64,000 nt of DNA from Dendrophyllia cribrosa (GCA_024195265.1 JAJLRJ010000010.1:23515454-23579453), one strand, 5' to 3'. Positions 11,752 to 23,808 are shown, numbered from the stretch's first letter. Notes: a model not told the origin generated them from the letters alone. Made by a program: numbers and translations.

Positions 11752-14053
11752 AGAACTCAATGCTAAACTGTTCAACAGCCTTAACCAAATCAAGACCCAA
11801 AAACTTGAACAGTTAATAGGTCCTCAATTATCCGGCGACCATTCATTCGATAGTCACAATGGCGTCGTAACCATTCCGGAAAATTTGCCGCTTTCTAACC
11901 CAGAGAGGTCAGTTCTTAGTAAAGGTTTAAACTTTGTTCCTATAGCGAAACAAACCGACGAATTTTCAGTCAAACAAGATGTTGAAAAATTCCTTCGCCG
12001 CGTGCAATTAAGAGCTTTTTTCCACGACAAAGAAGACAATTCTAACACCTCGGAAAAAGATGTTTTTGAAACACTCAACGTTCGCAAATCAAAATGGACT
12101 CCCCCAGAGGGCCAGTTTTCTTCTCTAGATTTTTTTGTCAAAAAATGTCGTCACGATGTCCAAAAACTTAAATTTAACCGCCACACCAAAATTTCCAACC
12201 TTTCAACAGGAGAATGGGCAGCGCTCAAAAGTCTTAGCAAACGACGCGACATTGTTATCAAAGCGGCCGACAAAGGCGGGGCGGTAGTTGTTTGGCGGAC
12301 CGACCTTTACCAACAAGAGGCTTTTCGGCAACTTTCTGACACCGCTTTCTATGCCAAAGTTGATAAAGATCTCACTTCTACCAACCAAAAAATTATCAAA
12401 GAAACTATCCAAGACCTCATTACTAAACAACAATTACCAGTTACCGCCAACAATCTCATCATCACTACTCCTAGAACCTCACGCGTTTATTTCAAACCTA
12501 AAGTTCATAAACCAAACAATCCGGGCCGACCAATTGTTTCCGCTTGTAGCTGTCCTACCGAACTAATTTCTAGCTATTTAGACAAAATCATGGCCCCCAT
12601 TGTCAAATCACTACCCTCGTACATTAAGGACACCAATCACGCACTCAAAATTTTCCGGGATTTCAGTTTTCCCAGCGAAAACAAATTAATTTTCACTATG
12701 GACATTACCTCTTTATATACCGTCATCCCCAATGACGAAGGACTTCAAGCACTAAAATATTTTTTCGACCAGCGCTCCATTCAAAACCCAAGCTCAGAAA
12801 CACTGCTCCGCTTAGCCGAATTAGTTTTGACACTTAACTGTTTTTCATTTTCCCAAAACTACTACAAACAAGTAAATGGAGTCGCCATGGGCACCAAAAT
12901 GGGACCAAGCTACGCTAACCTTTTTGTAGGCCACATCGAAGACAAATTTTTTAATCAGTACCACGGAACCAAACCCGAACTCTACGGCCGCTACATCGAT
13001 GATTGCATTGGCGCTACCTCTTCCAGTAAAGAGGAACTTAATCAATTCATAACTTCTGTCAATACTTTTCATCCAGCTCTAAAATATACCTGGGAAATTT
13101 CCGAAACCTCAGTCGCTTTTCTTGACATTAATATTTCAATCAACGGTAACAGTTTATCCACAAGTGTGCACTACAAACCTACAGATTCCCACAGTTATCT
13201 GTTACATTCATCCTCACATCCATCGCACGTTAAAAACGCCATTCCGTATTCTCAATTTCTCAGACTCCGACGTCTATGTAGTGATGACTCTGATTTTTCC
13301 AACAAATCAGAAGAAATGTGCCAGTTTTTCAAGAAACGTGGGTACCCTGACTCTGTTGTTAATACGGGCCAACAACGTGCACAACAGATCGACAGACAAT
13401 CAGCACTACAAACGCCACAGAAGGAAGAGAACGAGAGAATTCCATTCACCCTCACTTTCCACCCACACAACAACACAGTCAAAAGCATCATTTTAAAAAA
13501 TTTCAAATTACTCCAAAACGACCCCGAAACTGGCAGAATTTTTTCACAACCCCCACTAATTTCATTCAAACGTGACAAAAACATAGGCAACTTTCTAGTT
13601 ACGAGCGCACTGAAATCTGACGATGTACCGGGAACTTTCAAATGCACACGCACACGATGTAACACTTGTCCTTTCATTCACAACGCGGACAAAATAACAG
13701 GACCCAAACGATCCATTAAAATCACTGATCGTTTTACATGCACCTCCGTAAATGTTATCTACTGCATAACATGTACTTTTTGCAAAAAGATATACATTGG
13801 CGAAACAGGGAGGAGACTGGGCGACCGTTTTCGTGAACATCTCCGAGACGTTGAAAAAAATGACAAAGACGCATCCAAACCAGTCGCGCGCCATTTTAAT
13901 CTTACTAACCATTCTAAACAACACATGACAATCTGCGGCCTTTCCCTACACCAGGGTAACACAGAAAGCCGTAAAAACCTAGAACAAAAAATCATCTTTC
14001 AAATCGGCACTCTCAAACCCCACGGAATCAACGAACGCTTTTCATTCAACTAA
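11752..14053 (+). pseudogene. Penelope-like copy C, 5'-truncated RT + GIY-YIG
   Basis: Opposite in direction to copies A and B. Element sequence begins at ELNAKLFNS (about codon 138 of the full protein). The rest, through the RT and GIY-YIG motifs, is open to the normal stop. An upstream ATG at 11726 lies in inverted copy B sequence and would give a short foreign N-terminus. Because the RT and nuclease cores are complete, a chimeric product of about 775 residues cannot be excluded, but it lacks the normal N-terminal region and leader. Confidence 0.87.
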
Positions 14054-14110
14054 TCTACATTTGTTTTTCACGTCACCAAATTTCCACCAATAGCGTGACT
14101 CCACCGCTTA

Positions 14111-14121
14111 CTATATAAAAC
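14111..14121 (+). promoter_or_regulatory. TATA-box-like site in the Penelope terminal repeat
   Basis: TATATAAAACC lies about 33 bp upstream of the hammerhead-like motif in the terminal region of copy C and is conserved in all units. In tandem units it would lie upstream of the next copy's frame, as expected for an internal promoter in a Penelope pseudo-LTR. Function is inferred from the sequence only. Confidence 0.4.
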
Positions 14122-14143
14122 CACACACTACCCACAATTCCTT

Positions 14144-14192
14144 GATTCGCTCCGACGAAGGGCTAGCGCTCGAAACGTCAGCTATTTGAATC
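14144..14192 (+). ncRNA. Hammerhead-ribozyme-like motif in the Penelope terminal repeat
   Basis: Read 5' to 3': helix I strands GATTC-GCT and AGC-(TATTT)-GAATC enclose a core CCGACGA, a stem-II hairpin AGGGC-TA-GCGCT, a CGAAA box and the CGTC cleavage-type site. This is the order of a type I hammerhead with a very short helix III, a motif known from Penelope-like pseudo-LTRs. The core has C where CUGANGA has U, so cleavage may be weak or absent. Identical motifs occur at 7121-7169, 10170-10218, 24920-24968, 27962-28010 and 38647-38695 (minus), and at 29795-29843, 32844-32892 and 40805-40853 (plus). Confidence 0.5.
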
Positions 14193-14315
14193 TTTTTACG
14201 GTGGTCAATTTACCTTATCGACTCAGTCGATAAAACTAAATTCTCGTGTTTCATCCCCCCACCGACGCAGCACCACAGTTTCTCTAGAAACTAACCCATT
14301 GATGTCTTTATGTTA

Positions 14316-15185
14316 CTAATTTGGGTAATATATAAGGAAATCTAAAGCACTTAAAATAAATCAAACCCTGTAAATCGTTAACTCAAATAAAGTGAATAAA
14401 ACTTGGTCGTTGACCAAAATCGTACCATGAATATTTAAGTGAACATTTTTAAATATTCACGGCTCAGTTCCCAGACACTGTCCTTGTGTTTTGTTTAATC
14501 TGGATAACATTAAACTAAACAAAATATAACATCATTCAGTCTTATTCAGTTTGGTTTAGACATCAAACTCCTTCAAAACAGGCTAAACGTTGTTTTCTTT
14601 GGCTTCATTAGATGATAAAATAACATCATTCAAGACGTGACTGATGCTCTAGGAAATACATCTTTTCGTTCTACTAAAAAATGTTAAAATGATTTCAATG
14701 AAATACTAGCGTAAACTACCAAAAAAGCAAACATGTACTTACAGTTATGATAGCGCAGCTCTCGCCATAACAAAATGGCTGCCCCCATGTGCCAATAAGC
14801 AAGGCCTCGGAGTGCTATGGGTACTTGAACCAGTCTCTCCCGGGCAATTTTATTTGAGCAGACATAATTAGTTGTTTTGAACATTGGCTATCTCTTATAT
14901 TTCATTAAGTTATAAAAAGTCAAAGCAAACTTGCTTTGAGTTAAATCGTAGTATATATAGAGCAAACACTTGATCAAACCCTTCAACATCATTTTCAATA
15001 AAAGGGGCACCTCACTTCCGGTTTTGCTTGCATGTTAAACTTTCGGCTGCGCGCAATGCACACATTTTTCGCTCAATTTCGTATTTAAACCTTTAAATAA
15101 TATTTTTCTTTACCCTGAAGCAACACGAGTGTCATTCCAAGGTGTTTTCACCGTCTTGTTATAACTTCCGGTAATGTTACATTTT
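14316..15185. other. Non-coding 5' region of the Academ-like element
   Basis: AT-rich sequence between the Penelope array and the right terminal repeat, upstream of the 6997 start once the array is removed. No convincing gene. An acceptor-like tttacag lies just upstream of the large frame, so a short 5' exon could be hidden here. The open frame at 14684-14884 (minus) has no family features. Confidence 0.4.
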
Positions 15186-15368
15186 ACTTCCGGTCAAGAT
15201 GGCGGCCATTTTAAAAACACCCCCTTAACTTCGTTGTGAGTGAATTTTCAGAGTGGCTCCATATCAGATGTTAATAAGCATACAAAGAACCTTCACTTAC
15301 ACCACATTTCATCCTTTTGACCTAAAGTGCACAATTCGCCTAAAATTCTGCACATAACCGCCTGACTA
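15186..15368 (-). repeat. Right terminal inverted repeat of the Academ-like element
   Basis: Complement of 1580-1752 with scattered mismatches. It ends in CATAACCGCCTGACTA and is followed by the CAA duplication at 15369-15371. Confidence 0.65.
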
Positions 15369-15760
15369 CAACGAAAACATTGCATAATTTTCTCGCTGTG
15401 AGAAGTTACTTTTAGAACCAATAAAAAGTATAGATAATACCTCTCTACAAAAGGAGAGGTAGGTTTAGTTTTTTTAGCATAGCTGCTACGATTTCATCTT
15501 TTTGTTCGATATTTCTGTGCATTCGCTCTTAAATATTACAAATGGGTTATTCCAGAAAAAATCCCCCCACCCCTCGACGGATGCAATATTTTTTTTACCC
15601 CTCCCCGCCTGAATTTCCCGGCCAGGCAGACCCACCCTCGCGCCTTGATTTTTATCTCGTTAATGCGCTTGCGCATAAACGAGATGTACGATTCACAACG
15701 AAAAAAAGGGGCAAAAGTTGTTAACAAAGGTTCTTTGTTTAGTTTTGTTAACATTTGTCC

Positions 15761-15785
15761 GGGGGGGGGGGGGGGGGGGGGGGGG
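15761..15785 (+). repeat. Poly-G tract (25 bp)
   Basis: Twenty-five consecutive G. Peptides with glycine runs read across it are artefacts of the tract. Confidence 0.9.
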
Positions 15786-16058
15786 TTACTTATTTCTTTT
15801 TTATAGAAGCTATATTAGGGCACCGAGGATACGGTGGGTTAAACAGGTTAGGATTTCAAGAAGTGCGTCACATACCGCCACTAAAATTTTTGAGGGGCAC
15901 CCCCGGACCTATTGTTAATTTCCCAAGGGTATTGAATTGTCATGAACTTGTTATGTCTTACGTTACGTTACCACAAAGGTATTACAGTTCTTAGAGCTAT
16001 GACCTCACCACAAGGGTATTACAGTTCTTATTTACAGTGATTTGGGTGAGTTGCGCTT

Positions 16059-16200
16059 TGACATTTTCCGCGCTCGACGAAGCTAATAAATTTCACCCTG
16101 TATCTTTGTTTGCTTTTTGAGGTTTATAGCTGACATTTTCCGCGCTCGACGAAGCTAAGAAATTTCACCTTGTATGTTTGTCCGCTTTCTGAGGTTTATA
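16059..16200 (+). repeat. Two-copy tandem repeat, about 70 bp
   Basis: Two adjacent copies starting GACATTTTCCGCGCTCGACG and ending near GAGGTTTATA, with a few mismatches. A shorter duplication of AGGTATTACAGTTCTTA-type sequence lies just upstream (about 15975-16032). Confidence 0.7.
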
Positions 16201-16344
16201 CGCGGGTTTATAGCAGAGTTGTTTTACAAATGTTTTAAAGCTATGACCTCATCGCCTGACAGATTGTTTCTTATCTTGGATTTATTGTTTTTGTGGTTTT
16301 AAGCACTTAAATAGAAAATTGATAGAAAATTCTAGAAATTGGCC

Positions 16345-16612
16345 TGGCAGGAATGTTCTGCGACACCTTGTCTACTCGAGAAGATTAACCGCGAGGAGCG
16401 ATTTTTGAAGTCGCTTAGCGAGTGACAAGTGGAAATGTCGTGAAAAGAAAAATTGTCAGGAATGTTCTGCGATACGCCGTGTACCCGGGATGACTAACCC
16501 TGAAGAGCGATTTTTTAAGTCGCTTAGCGAGTGACAACCGGAAATGTTCGTGAAAAGAAAAATTGTGAGAAATGTTCTGCGATACGTTGATGACTAACCA
16601 TGAAGAGCAAAA
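16345..16612 (+). repeat. Tandem repeat, about 105-bp unit, 2.6 copies
   Basis: Each unit carries AGGAATGTTCTGCGA, a GAGCGATTTTT block, AAGTCGCTTAGCGAGTGACA and GAAAAGAAAAATTGT. The third copy is shortened. Non-coding. Confidence 0.75.
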
Positions 16613-17761
16613 GAGTTGGTTTTCCAATTTGCTTAAAGTTAAGCGAGTCAGCTTAATTGAGTTAAACTCTAGTTAAATTTAAGCCACCAAAGCAGGTAGC
16701 TTAAGCGAGTCGGCAATTAATTTTAGACAATTAATAAGAAGCAACTTGTGGTCATTTATCTGACAAGGCTGTCAAATCGGAAATAAAACACGCGTTCTAT
16801 TTTCATGCGTTGCTCGTGAAGGGGCCTAATTTAATTGTATTATACAATGGATTTGCTTTTCTGCAAAATTAACGTTAATGTCCCTTTTCAGTAGTCATTG
16901 GAATACTGAATCATTCCTATTACGGTTTGATTATTAAAGAGAAATTTCAATTTTGAATGGTTATTGAATGTTGAGGTGTCATGATTATGCAATAGTATGC
17001 AAGAGAGGTGAGATTTTGCGTATTCAGCTAACTAAAAATGTTCCCGTTTGATTGTGCAAGAGTATGGATTTGGCTTTTGTTCTATTTTGGAACACTGAAT
17101 CATTGCCATTACGGTTTGATTATGCAATAGTATGCAAAAGACGTAATAATTTTGCTGATTTAGTTAACAAAAGTTTATCAAGCAAGCATTATAAGCGATT
17201 TCAGCGTGTTGATTTTTTTTTAAAGGAAAAATATTGGCACTATATGGGAGCTAATTGACAAAACAAACAAAAAGACAATGTATTATTTTAGTGGCAAGCA
17301 AGACAGAGAAAACGTTCTCCGCTTATAAAAAGAAGAGGAATATCAATCAGTCGGTGTGTTATTCCCATCACATTCAAATCGTAAAGCGGACAAGACAGAT
17401 ACCTTAGAGTGCTCAACGTAGCTTTATCGCATTGAAATCCTGACGCAAGAGAGTTGCCTTAGAGTGCTCAACGTAGCTCAATTAGCAAAGAATATAGCAG
17501 ACTTAAAGCAAGAAAATGTATATTGAAATCTATTATTTCGTAAAACAAAATTATCAATTGTTTATAATGGTTGCTTTTGATGCTTCAGGCGGCACACACC
17601 TACCCTTAATTGTCGGGAGTACTCCCCCCCCCCCCCCCCAGAATACGTATCAACAATTCACTTCCAAAAAACACGCTTTTTCCAATTCTATATTACCTTA
17701 GGTTATTGCATATTCACTGCATGCCTTCCTAAATTTTAGACTTGCCACAAGTGTACTGCGA

Positions 17762-17797
<36 letters not shown>

Positions 17798-19354
17798 GCC
17801 GATTTTGACCCGATATTCCCCGATCTTAACTCCTTTTTTGTTTTGGAACCTCGTCGGTTGTTCAACGTTTGTCGAGGATAGCTTCGAATGGCACGAATCG
17901 AATGTTCCCTCAGAAGACTATCAGATTTCTAACAAATATGGCCGGCCGTGAACTCCACGCTTTCATTTTGTAGACGTTCATTTTGAGATGGCTTGAAGAG
18001 CCCTATGATTAACCCAGTGACCCCGTTCTTCCCGGATTTCCATTGACTTTTTGTAGGCCCTAAATAAACAGGTAATAAAAACAATGAAAAATGAAATCGC
18101 ATTCAGGAGATCCGGGATTTTTTTAAAATTTTCAAATCTTTGGTGATAATTGCTATAAATTTGTCAAACATTTTTTAAATAAACGTTGCCTGACACATTC
18201 ACTAAGACCTCTCTGTCATTTCAATACCAAATCAAAATGAAATGTTTCCATAAAGCTGGTTCTTTAAAAAAAAAATTTGATTTTGCCATGTATAATAAGT
18301 TTTTTCCAGGCTTCACAGTTTCTTCAAAATGTTGTCGCAAAATTAATATACAATTTTGTTTTATGCAAATTTCATGTGAAATGTAATTTGATAGCAAACT
18401 GTTTTTTTATGACCATTGAATCCAAAATATCTTTTACGTCTATAAAAGGTCGAAACTTTTGAATGAAACTCATATTTCTTTAAATGAAAATGTCTTTTCT
18501 TTGATTAAAAGAGTCAAACAGTTATCAGAATTCAGTGATTTTCTGTTTCTGGAAGTGTTGGCGATTTATTTTATCCTAATTATCCGGCGCGGATCGGAGC
18601 GCATCACAAAATACATTAAATTCAGCAACCTAGACTATCAGATTTCAAACAAATATGGCCGCTTCTGTACTCTACACTTCAATTTTTCAGACGTTCATTT
18701 TCTATTACCTAAATGTAAACACGCCTTTTAAGACTTCGAAATGGAAAGAAAAGTGAAGTGGTGGTTAGAGAGCTGAAAGCGATGGAATCTTCCTTTGAGG
18801 ATAAGCATCCATATATCACAAAGTTTTATAGGACATGTCTTCCTTCAGAATTCATACTCTAAGCGCGAAGCGGCAGACTTGCTAAGAATTTTCAAGCATT
18901 CTTTGAAAGCTACGGTAAGAAAATAACATTTTTGAATGTCCATTTACTTTGTAAGAAACATTTCATAGACTGTTTCTTTGTGTTATCAGTGGTTTTTGAG
19001 AAATATTAAAAAAACTCGGCCACATTCGCGGTCGAGCAATTCTGCGACAAATTCTTCGACATATGCTAAACAAATTTGCTTGCGTGGCCGACAGTTTCCT
19101 CGATGCGATAATTTAACGCGTTTTGCTCTTGAGACAAAACTAATCATGAGATATTTGAATAAAACTTTCAACTGAGAGAATTCGTTGTCCTTTTCCTGTG
19201 TTTTTTTTTTATTTTAAGAATTGGTCTGTAAAACGATTTTTTTAAACAAAACCAGATTTGCATTTCGCAGTGCTAATTTCCCGGTTAGCATTTTTTATTG
19301 TGACTTATATAACGGAGTAACTGGTTAGCTTTCAGTTGAGGTTAGGGCTAGCAG

Positions 19355-19848
19355 TTTATATACACCAAATAGGCCATTTCCGAGTTGCCTTTAGCCTCTC
19401 TATCAAAGCGAGGCTAGGTGCTAAACCTTTCATATGAAAATGAGTTTTCATTCACATGGAAATATGTTTTATTTGCATGTGAATGAAAACTCATTTTCAT
19501 ATGAAAGGTTCGCATCTAGCCTCGCTTTGATAGAGAGGCTAAAGACAACTCGGAAATGGCCTATTGAAGAAACGTCGTCGGGTGAAAAGCATAAACCATG
19601 AACGATGCGACCTAAAGGTTTGCTGGGAAGTTGAAAAAATTAATCTTCGTCTGTGACAGAATATACATTATATTAACACAAGATGCATAAATTATGCTCT
19701 TAAATGACTCAAGCAAAAAAAAAACCTTGATTATCAAGAAATAGAATATTACTAGCTTGCCAATGCTGCCTACCCAGAATCCCATTCTGTCTCATCGTTC
19801 ATGGTTTATGCTTTTCACGAGTCAACGTTTCTTCAATTTGGTGTAATT
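19355..19848. mobile_element. Nested hairpin MITE-like element
   Basis: The outermost arms are TACACCAAAT and ATTTGGTGTA. Inside lies a near-perfect hairpin (about 19367-19565: GGCCATTTCCGAGTTG ... and its complement, with the palindromic core around CATATGAAAATGAG). Next to it is a second inverted pair, ATTGAAGAAACGT ... AAGCATAAACCATGAACGAT (about 19564-19612) against its complement at about 19790-19841. No coding capacity. The layout suggests two small inverted-repeat elements, one inside or beside the other. Confidence 0.6.
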
Positions 19849-20515
19849 AGATTTAGGCCTAAACAACCTAGGAAGAAGCTAGGTGGTACTCTGGCAAGGT
19901 AGGCTATGTAAGCCTATGCCTAACTGTAGTCACATGTTCAATCCTGAGTGGGGATTTTAAATTTTCGTTTTTACACTTAAAAATTTATTGAAAATAAAAT
20001 TCTAAGTGTCGACATTACGTTATATAATTATCAATAAGTGTCCGAGGTGGTTATGGCGAATGGGATCTAATGCTGACCTACTTCCCTCGCGTAGCAAAAT
20101 TCAAAATGTCTGCGTAATTTTTGATATTTTTACTTTCAAGTAAGTTTTGCAGGCTATTTTTCATACTCAACCTATGTTTCTTATTCAAAAATTGTTCACA
20201 CTAATTATTCTAGACTGACGAGATGTTGTTTTTTGAAGTCTGTGTTCGCTCTAATTCTTGTGCGCATTGCTCAGTTTATTATTGTTACTTGATTCGCGTC
20301 GATTCAGTTCAAAGACTGAAAAATCGCATAGGAGTCAGTCCATTTTAACTGGTTTCATTGCTTTTAAAAGTAGTATTTTGAAATGTATGAAATCAATAAA
20401 TTAAATATTCAATGAAAACGAGTGCAGAAAAATTGGTAGCTTCAATCAACGTGTCTCTGATGGTGCAATGTGTGTCACGCAAAATTCGTTGGGGAGGGGT
20501 TGCGTGACTCGTTAA

Positions 20516-20760
20516 TCTTAAACAGCGCCTTTTGTCCTTATTAACCGTAAAGAGTGATACTTTGTAGTTATTAATCGTGAAACAATGTCAGTTACAGTTA
20601 ATAATCTTAAAATTCCAGATTAATAACTATGTTTGGCAGACGTTTACAGTTAATAATCGTGTAATGCGCGAATATTAATTGTGTCTGACAGACATTTACA
20701 GTTATTAATCGTGAGTTGCCCATTTCCACGGACAAGATAACTCGAAAGCAAATTTAACTT
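20516..20760 (+). repeat. Subterminal repeats of the fold-back element
   Basis: At least six copies, in both orientations, of an AGTTATTAATCGT / ATTAATAACT-type 11-13-mer occur within about 200 bp of the left end. Two more lie at about 21570-21612, and the mirror set is at about 34498-34540 and 35380-35570. Clustered subterminal copies of one motif are typical of transposase binding sites; that role is inferred. Confidence 0.55.
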
Positions 20761-23700
20761 GACCATCCGCCATTACAAAAAAGAAAACTAACGTAAAGTC
20801 TACTTTCCACAGGACTTGTTATACCATAAATATTCCACAACCGAATTCTTCAGGGGTCAAAATTTCTATTGAGCTTGACTTCTATTCGATTTAATTTGTT
20901 CGCGAACGATATTTTCCTAGTCTTCCTTTTCGATGAAGAACAACGCGAACGTCGCCATTAACTGACATAGAAGCGCGAGCGTATGAAGCATTTATACATG
21001 TAAAATTAAAACACCTCTATTTAAGTCTTGTTATTGGAAGAAAACAAAGCGAGAGATCTCTTAATCGATTTCCGAAACTAAAATTCATTTGACCCGGCCG
21101 GAGAAGTAGAAACTTGCTTTTGACAAGAATTGTTTTCAATTGAACGTATCGTGAAATCAACAACACGGCGAAATACTTTCAGTGGGAACATTCGCTCGCA
21201 GTCAAAATTAGCGGTGTTTACTTAAAAAAGATTTTGAAAAGTCTAACTTATTGGAAAGGCTTTCATTCTTTAGCAGTAGAGAGCTGATAACAAGGTTTGT
21301 CCTCCACAATCGTTCACAAACTGACAGTAAGTGACAGAAACTAAACAACATGCTTACAACATTCAGTTCCACTAGCGTCAAAAAATATTTTGGAACTCCA
21401 AAGGAAAATCGGCTGAAAATCCGCCTGTACGGGATATGAATTTGAAATGATTATTTTGGTTTAAAACTCAAAATGCATCTAATGATAACCAAATCCTTTT
21501 AGTTGATTCATTTTCATTCACGATCGAAACACTTTGTACTTATTTTAAAATCGTAAAGACTGATAGTTCGCAGTTATTAATCGTGAAGTGCGTCACTTGC
21601 GATTAATAACTATGGGAAACATTTGAAGGCGCTTGAAAAGAAAGGGCTTTCTTCGAAAGCGAGTTAGCGGGACGTATTCATTCAATGCACTTCCGGACTT
21701 CGGAATGAAACTCCAACTTACAAAAAAATATATTTTTTATGAAAAAGTGAGTTACAAGCGAATTTCAGATAAACTTACTCATGGACGGCCGGCGCACAAG
21801 TTGAAATCTTCGAACACCATAAAATTGCACATCGTCGAATTTCGCGGAATATGCATCATCACAGGGAAAAAACACATCACAGCCAGGAAAGCAGTTAAAT
21901 GTTTCGCGAAACAAAACTTAACATAAGCGGTATAATTTGTTGTTATAATGTAACTTGCTTTAATATAAGGTTTATAAATATTTCGAGCGAAAAATTGAAA
22001 TCTGAGAACACCGCCGTTCGATTATGCAAATTTGATAAGATCGCTCCGGCAAAATATTCGCGGCTTGAATATTTGCGGAGTTTTCGCATCGTCTTCGCAA
22101 AAATACTCTTTCAGTTGAGAAATAAAATAATATATCGTTTTCTAAAGGACTTTTCATTAGGAAAAAGATCTGTTTTAGTTGAAAGTGTTTTGCACGAAGA
22201 GGTTTGATGGTCTTTGATGCAAACGGTCTGGAAAAACATCGGGTGTCACGCAACAGGCGAGGAATTTTTTTTCAGGCTCTGGTGAAATTTCAGTAAAAAG
22301 AATGCTTATCAGGTTAAGATTAAACCTCTAAAATAGCGAAGCTATGTCTTATAAAGCTTACAGTTCCTTTCAAATGAAAGATCGTTTTCAACCTGTTTAA
22401 TTTCTTACTAGTCCGCAGTGGATGTACTGTGCATGCAGGATATGCCGCATTGTGTTATCTGTTTTTTAGCGTTTTTTCAGCATATAAGCGAGGATTTTGT
22501 GTGTTTAAAGACCCATCCAGCTAGCCACACAACCTGAAAAAACGATATTAAATGGTCCACATTGCTCGTTTTCCCTTACAAAATCACTGCTACAAGAAAT
22601 CCGGGTTTTAGCGGTAAATTGATATTTCTACGCGGGAAAAATAGGATAGTTTAAAGCGTGACTGTAATAAAAAAAACGGTAAACAAAAAGCGACAGACAT
22701 TGTAATCTGTTTAATTACGAAAAAACCCACAACCGATCAAGTACAACAAACTCAGATGAAGTATTAACCTGGGCAAAAACAGTGGCTCACCTTTGGCGTT
22801 CACAAGTGTAGCAGAGTAGAAACAACGGCTATGCAACGGCCATGCATGCGGCTCTCAAAATTCGTTTGTGAAGTCTTGTCCTTTAAATTTGTTCTTTTCT
22901 GTCAGCAGTGAGTTATACAGCTATCGATGTTTTGATTTCAGTGATTTGCGCTTGGTAAATTGTCACTTCTTCCACCCTGCACAGTGGTAAACATTTCAGC
23001 ACTCATTCAGTTCTTGCAAAAAAAACCGACGCATTATTTTCAACCAATGTATTTGAAGCTCAATAGTGTTTTCATTTCAAGTTCCACCAACAGTCCAACA
23101 GGGCAGCCCAGCATAAGGATATTTTTTTCTCGCAGTCTTATGTGGTGAACTTACTCTGCAAAGAGCTTCAACTAAGCTTATAGCACGTGTTCAGTCATTG
23201 GCGGATTTCCATCTAAAAATTTGGAAAGCCACTTAATCAGAAGTGGTTTTAACCGTGGTAAAAATTCCTTCATCCGAGAAATGAGTCCAACTTGACTCTT
23301 TTTTACTTTTAAAGCAGTGTACGATAAATAGAAAGGATTTTCGATAAGCGCCTCGTTTGATTCTCAGGCGGTCAATTTTCCTGGAGCCGGTCATTTGCGT
23401 CAAAGTGCGTCTATAGCAACCAATTGCAGAGCTTGCTGTCAAATATTGTGTCCAATCACAGAGCTGGCTGTCAAAATGTCTCCAATCGCATAACTGGCTG
23501 TCAAATTTGTGTCAAGTTGTAGCCAAGAAGCATCAAGTGAGATGATCAACCACGCCGTAGCATGTTCGATCCCCCGGGGGGGGGGGGGGGGGGTACTTCC
23601 TATAATGGGCTATACGGGGATGCTCCGCCCGAAAGGGGTACCTTTTTTAGGCTGGCTGTATATGAAAGGGTAGGGATTTCACGAGTTGAAGTATATGAAA

Positions 23701-23808
23701 GGGTGGGGATTTCACGAAGTATAAGAAAGGGTAGGGAAAACACCGGTTGAAGTTTTAAGTGTAAAGTATAAAGTATAAAGGGTAGGGAAAAACTATAAAG
23801 TGTAAAGT
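20516..23808 (+). repeat. Left arm of the fold-back element
   Basis: About 3.3 kb, pairing with the right arm. Open frames such as 21633-21926 and 22960-23148 recur in mirror image at 34185-34478 and 32960-33148 because the DNA is duplicated, and they show no family features. I see no gene. Confidence 0.75.

Larger units (their letters stand above)
7065..14300. mobile_element. Penelope-like array 1 (copies A-, B-, C+)
   Basis: The array sits in the Academ-like element between a 15-bp duplication GATGTCTTTATGTTA (7050-7064 and 14301-14315). Copy A (minus, 7065-10113, 3,049 bp) is a full unit. Copy B (minus, 10114 to about 11751) is a tandem unit truncated at its 5' end. Copy C (plus, about 11752-14250) joins B head to head and is also 5'-truncated. 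The right end continues about 50 bp beyond C's terminal repeat into the leader of a further unit (to ACTAACCCA). A, B and C share variants that set them apart from array 2, for example LIGPQL, EWAALK, LYQQEA and SLHQGN, which suggests one common template. Confidence 0.85.
1580..15368 (-). mobile_element. Academ-like DNA transposon, split by a Penelope array
   Basis: Both ends carry the inverted sequence TAGTCAGGCGGTTATGTG (1580-1597, and as complement ending at 15368), and the repeats stay recognisable for about 175 bp. The element is flanked by CAA on both sides (1577-1579 and 15369-15371), a 3-bp target duplication. Without the 7.2-kb Penelope array it would be about 6.5 kb. It holds one very long minus-strand reading frame (2435-6997) combining Cys-rich, transposase-like and XPG-like regions. 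Academ transposons are known for 3-4 bp duplications and a transposase joined to an XPG-type nuclease, so I assign it there. A TA duplication with termini starting GTCAGG is the alternative reading. Confidence 0.6.
15369..20511. other. Intron stretch without genes
   Basis: Part of the 35-kb intron between two transposons. It contains the G-tract, tandem repeats and hairpin MITE listed separately, a short duplication of CCTTAGAGTGCTCAACGTAG (17401 and 17458 regions), a C-tract near 17623, and a repeated block around AGACTATCAGATTTC (17920 and 18633). Short open frames are AT-rich and show no family features. Confidence 0.5.

Noticed and set aside
11726..14053. 775-codon frame at 11726 as a complete Penelope gene
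   Set aside because: Its first codons are read from the inverted neighbour; the copy is 5'-truncated at the head-to-head junction.
7065..14300. LTR retrotransposon interpretation of the repeated ends
   Set aside because: There are no gag, protease or integrase domains; the RT and GIY-YIG signature and the partial tandem structure are Penelope-like.
1580..15368. TA target duplication (Tc1/mariner) for the large transposon
   Set aside because: TA is possible if the terminus is GTCAGG, but the protein is not a Tc1/mariner transposase and CAA with a TAGTCAGG terminus fits equally well; kept only as an alternative.
15536..15994. Glycine-rich small proteins around 15718-15994
   Set aside because: The glycine runs are translations of a 25-base G tract; no start context or conserved motif.
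21633..22253. Mirror-image small frames in the fold-back arms as genes
   Set aside because: They recur at 33858-34478 only because the arm DNA is duplicated. Some substitutions change the residues, and no domain is seen.
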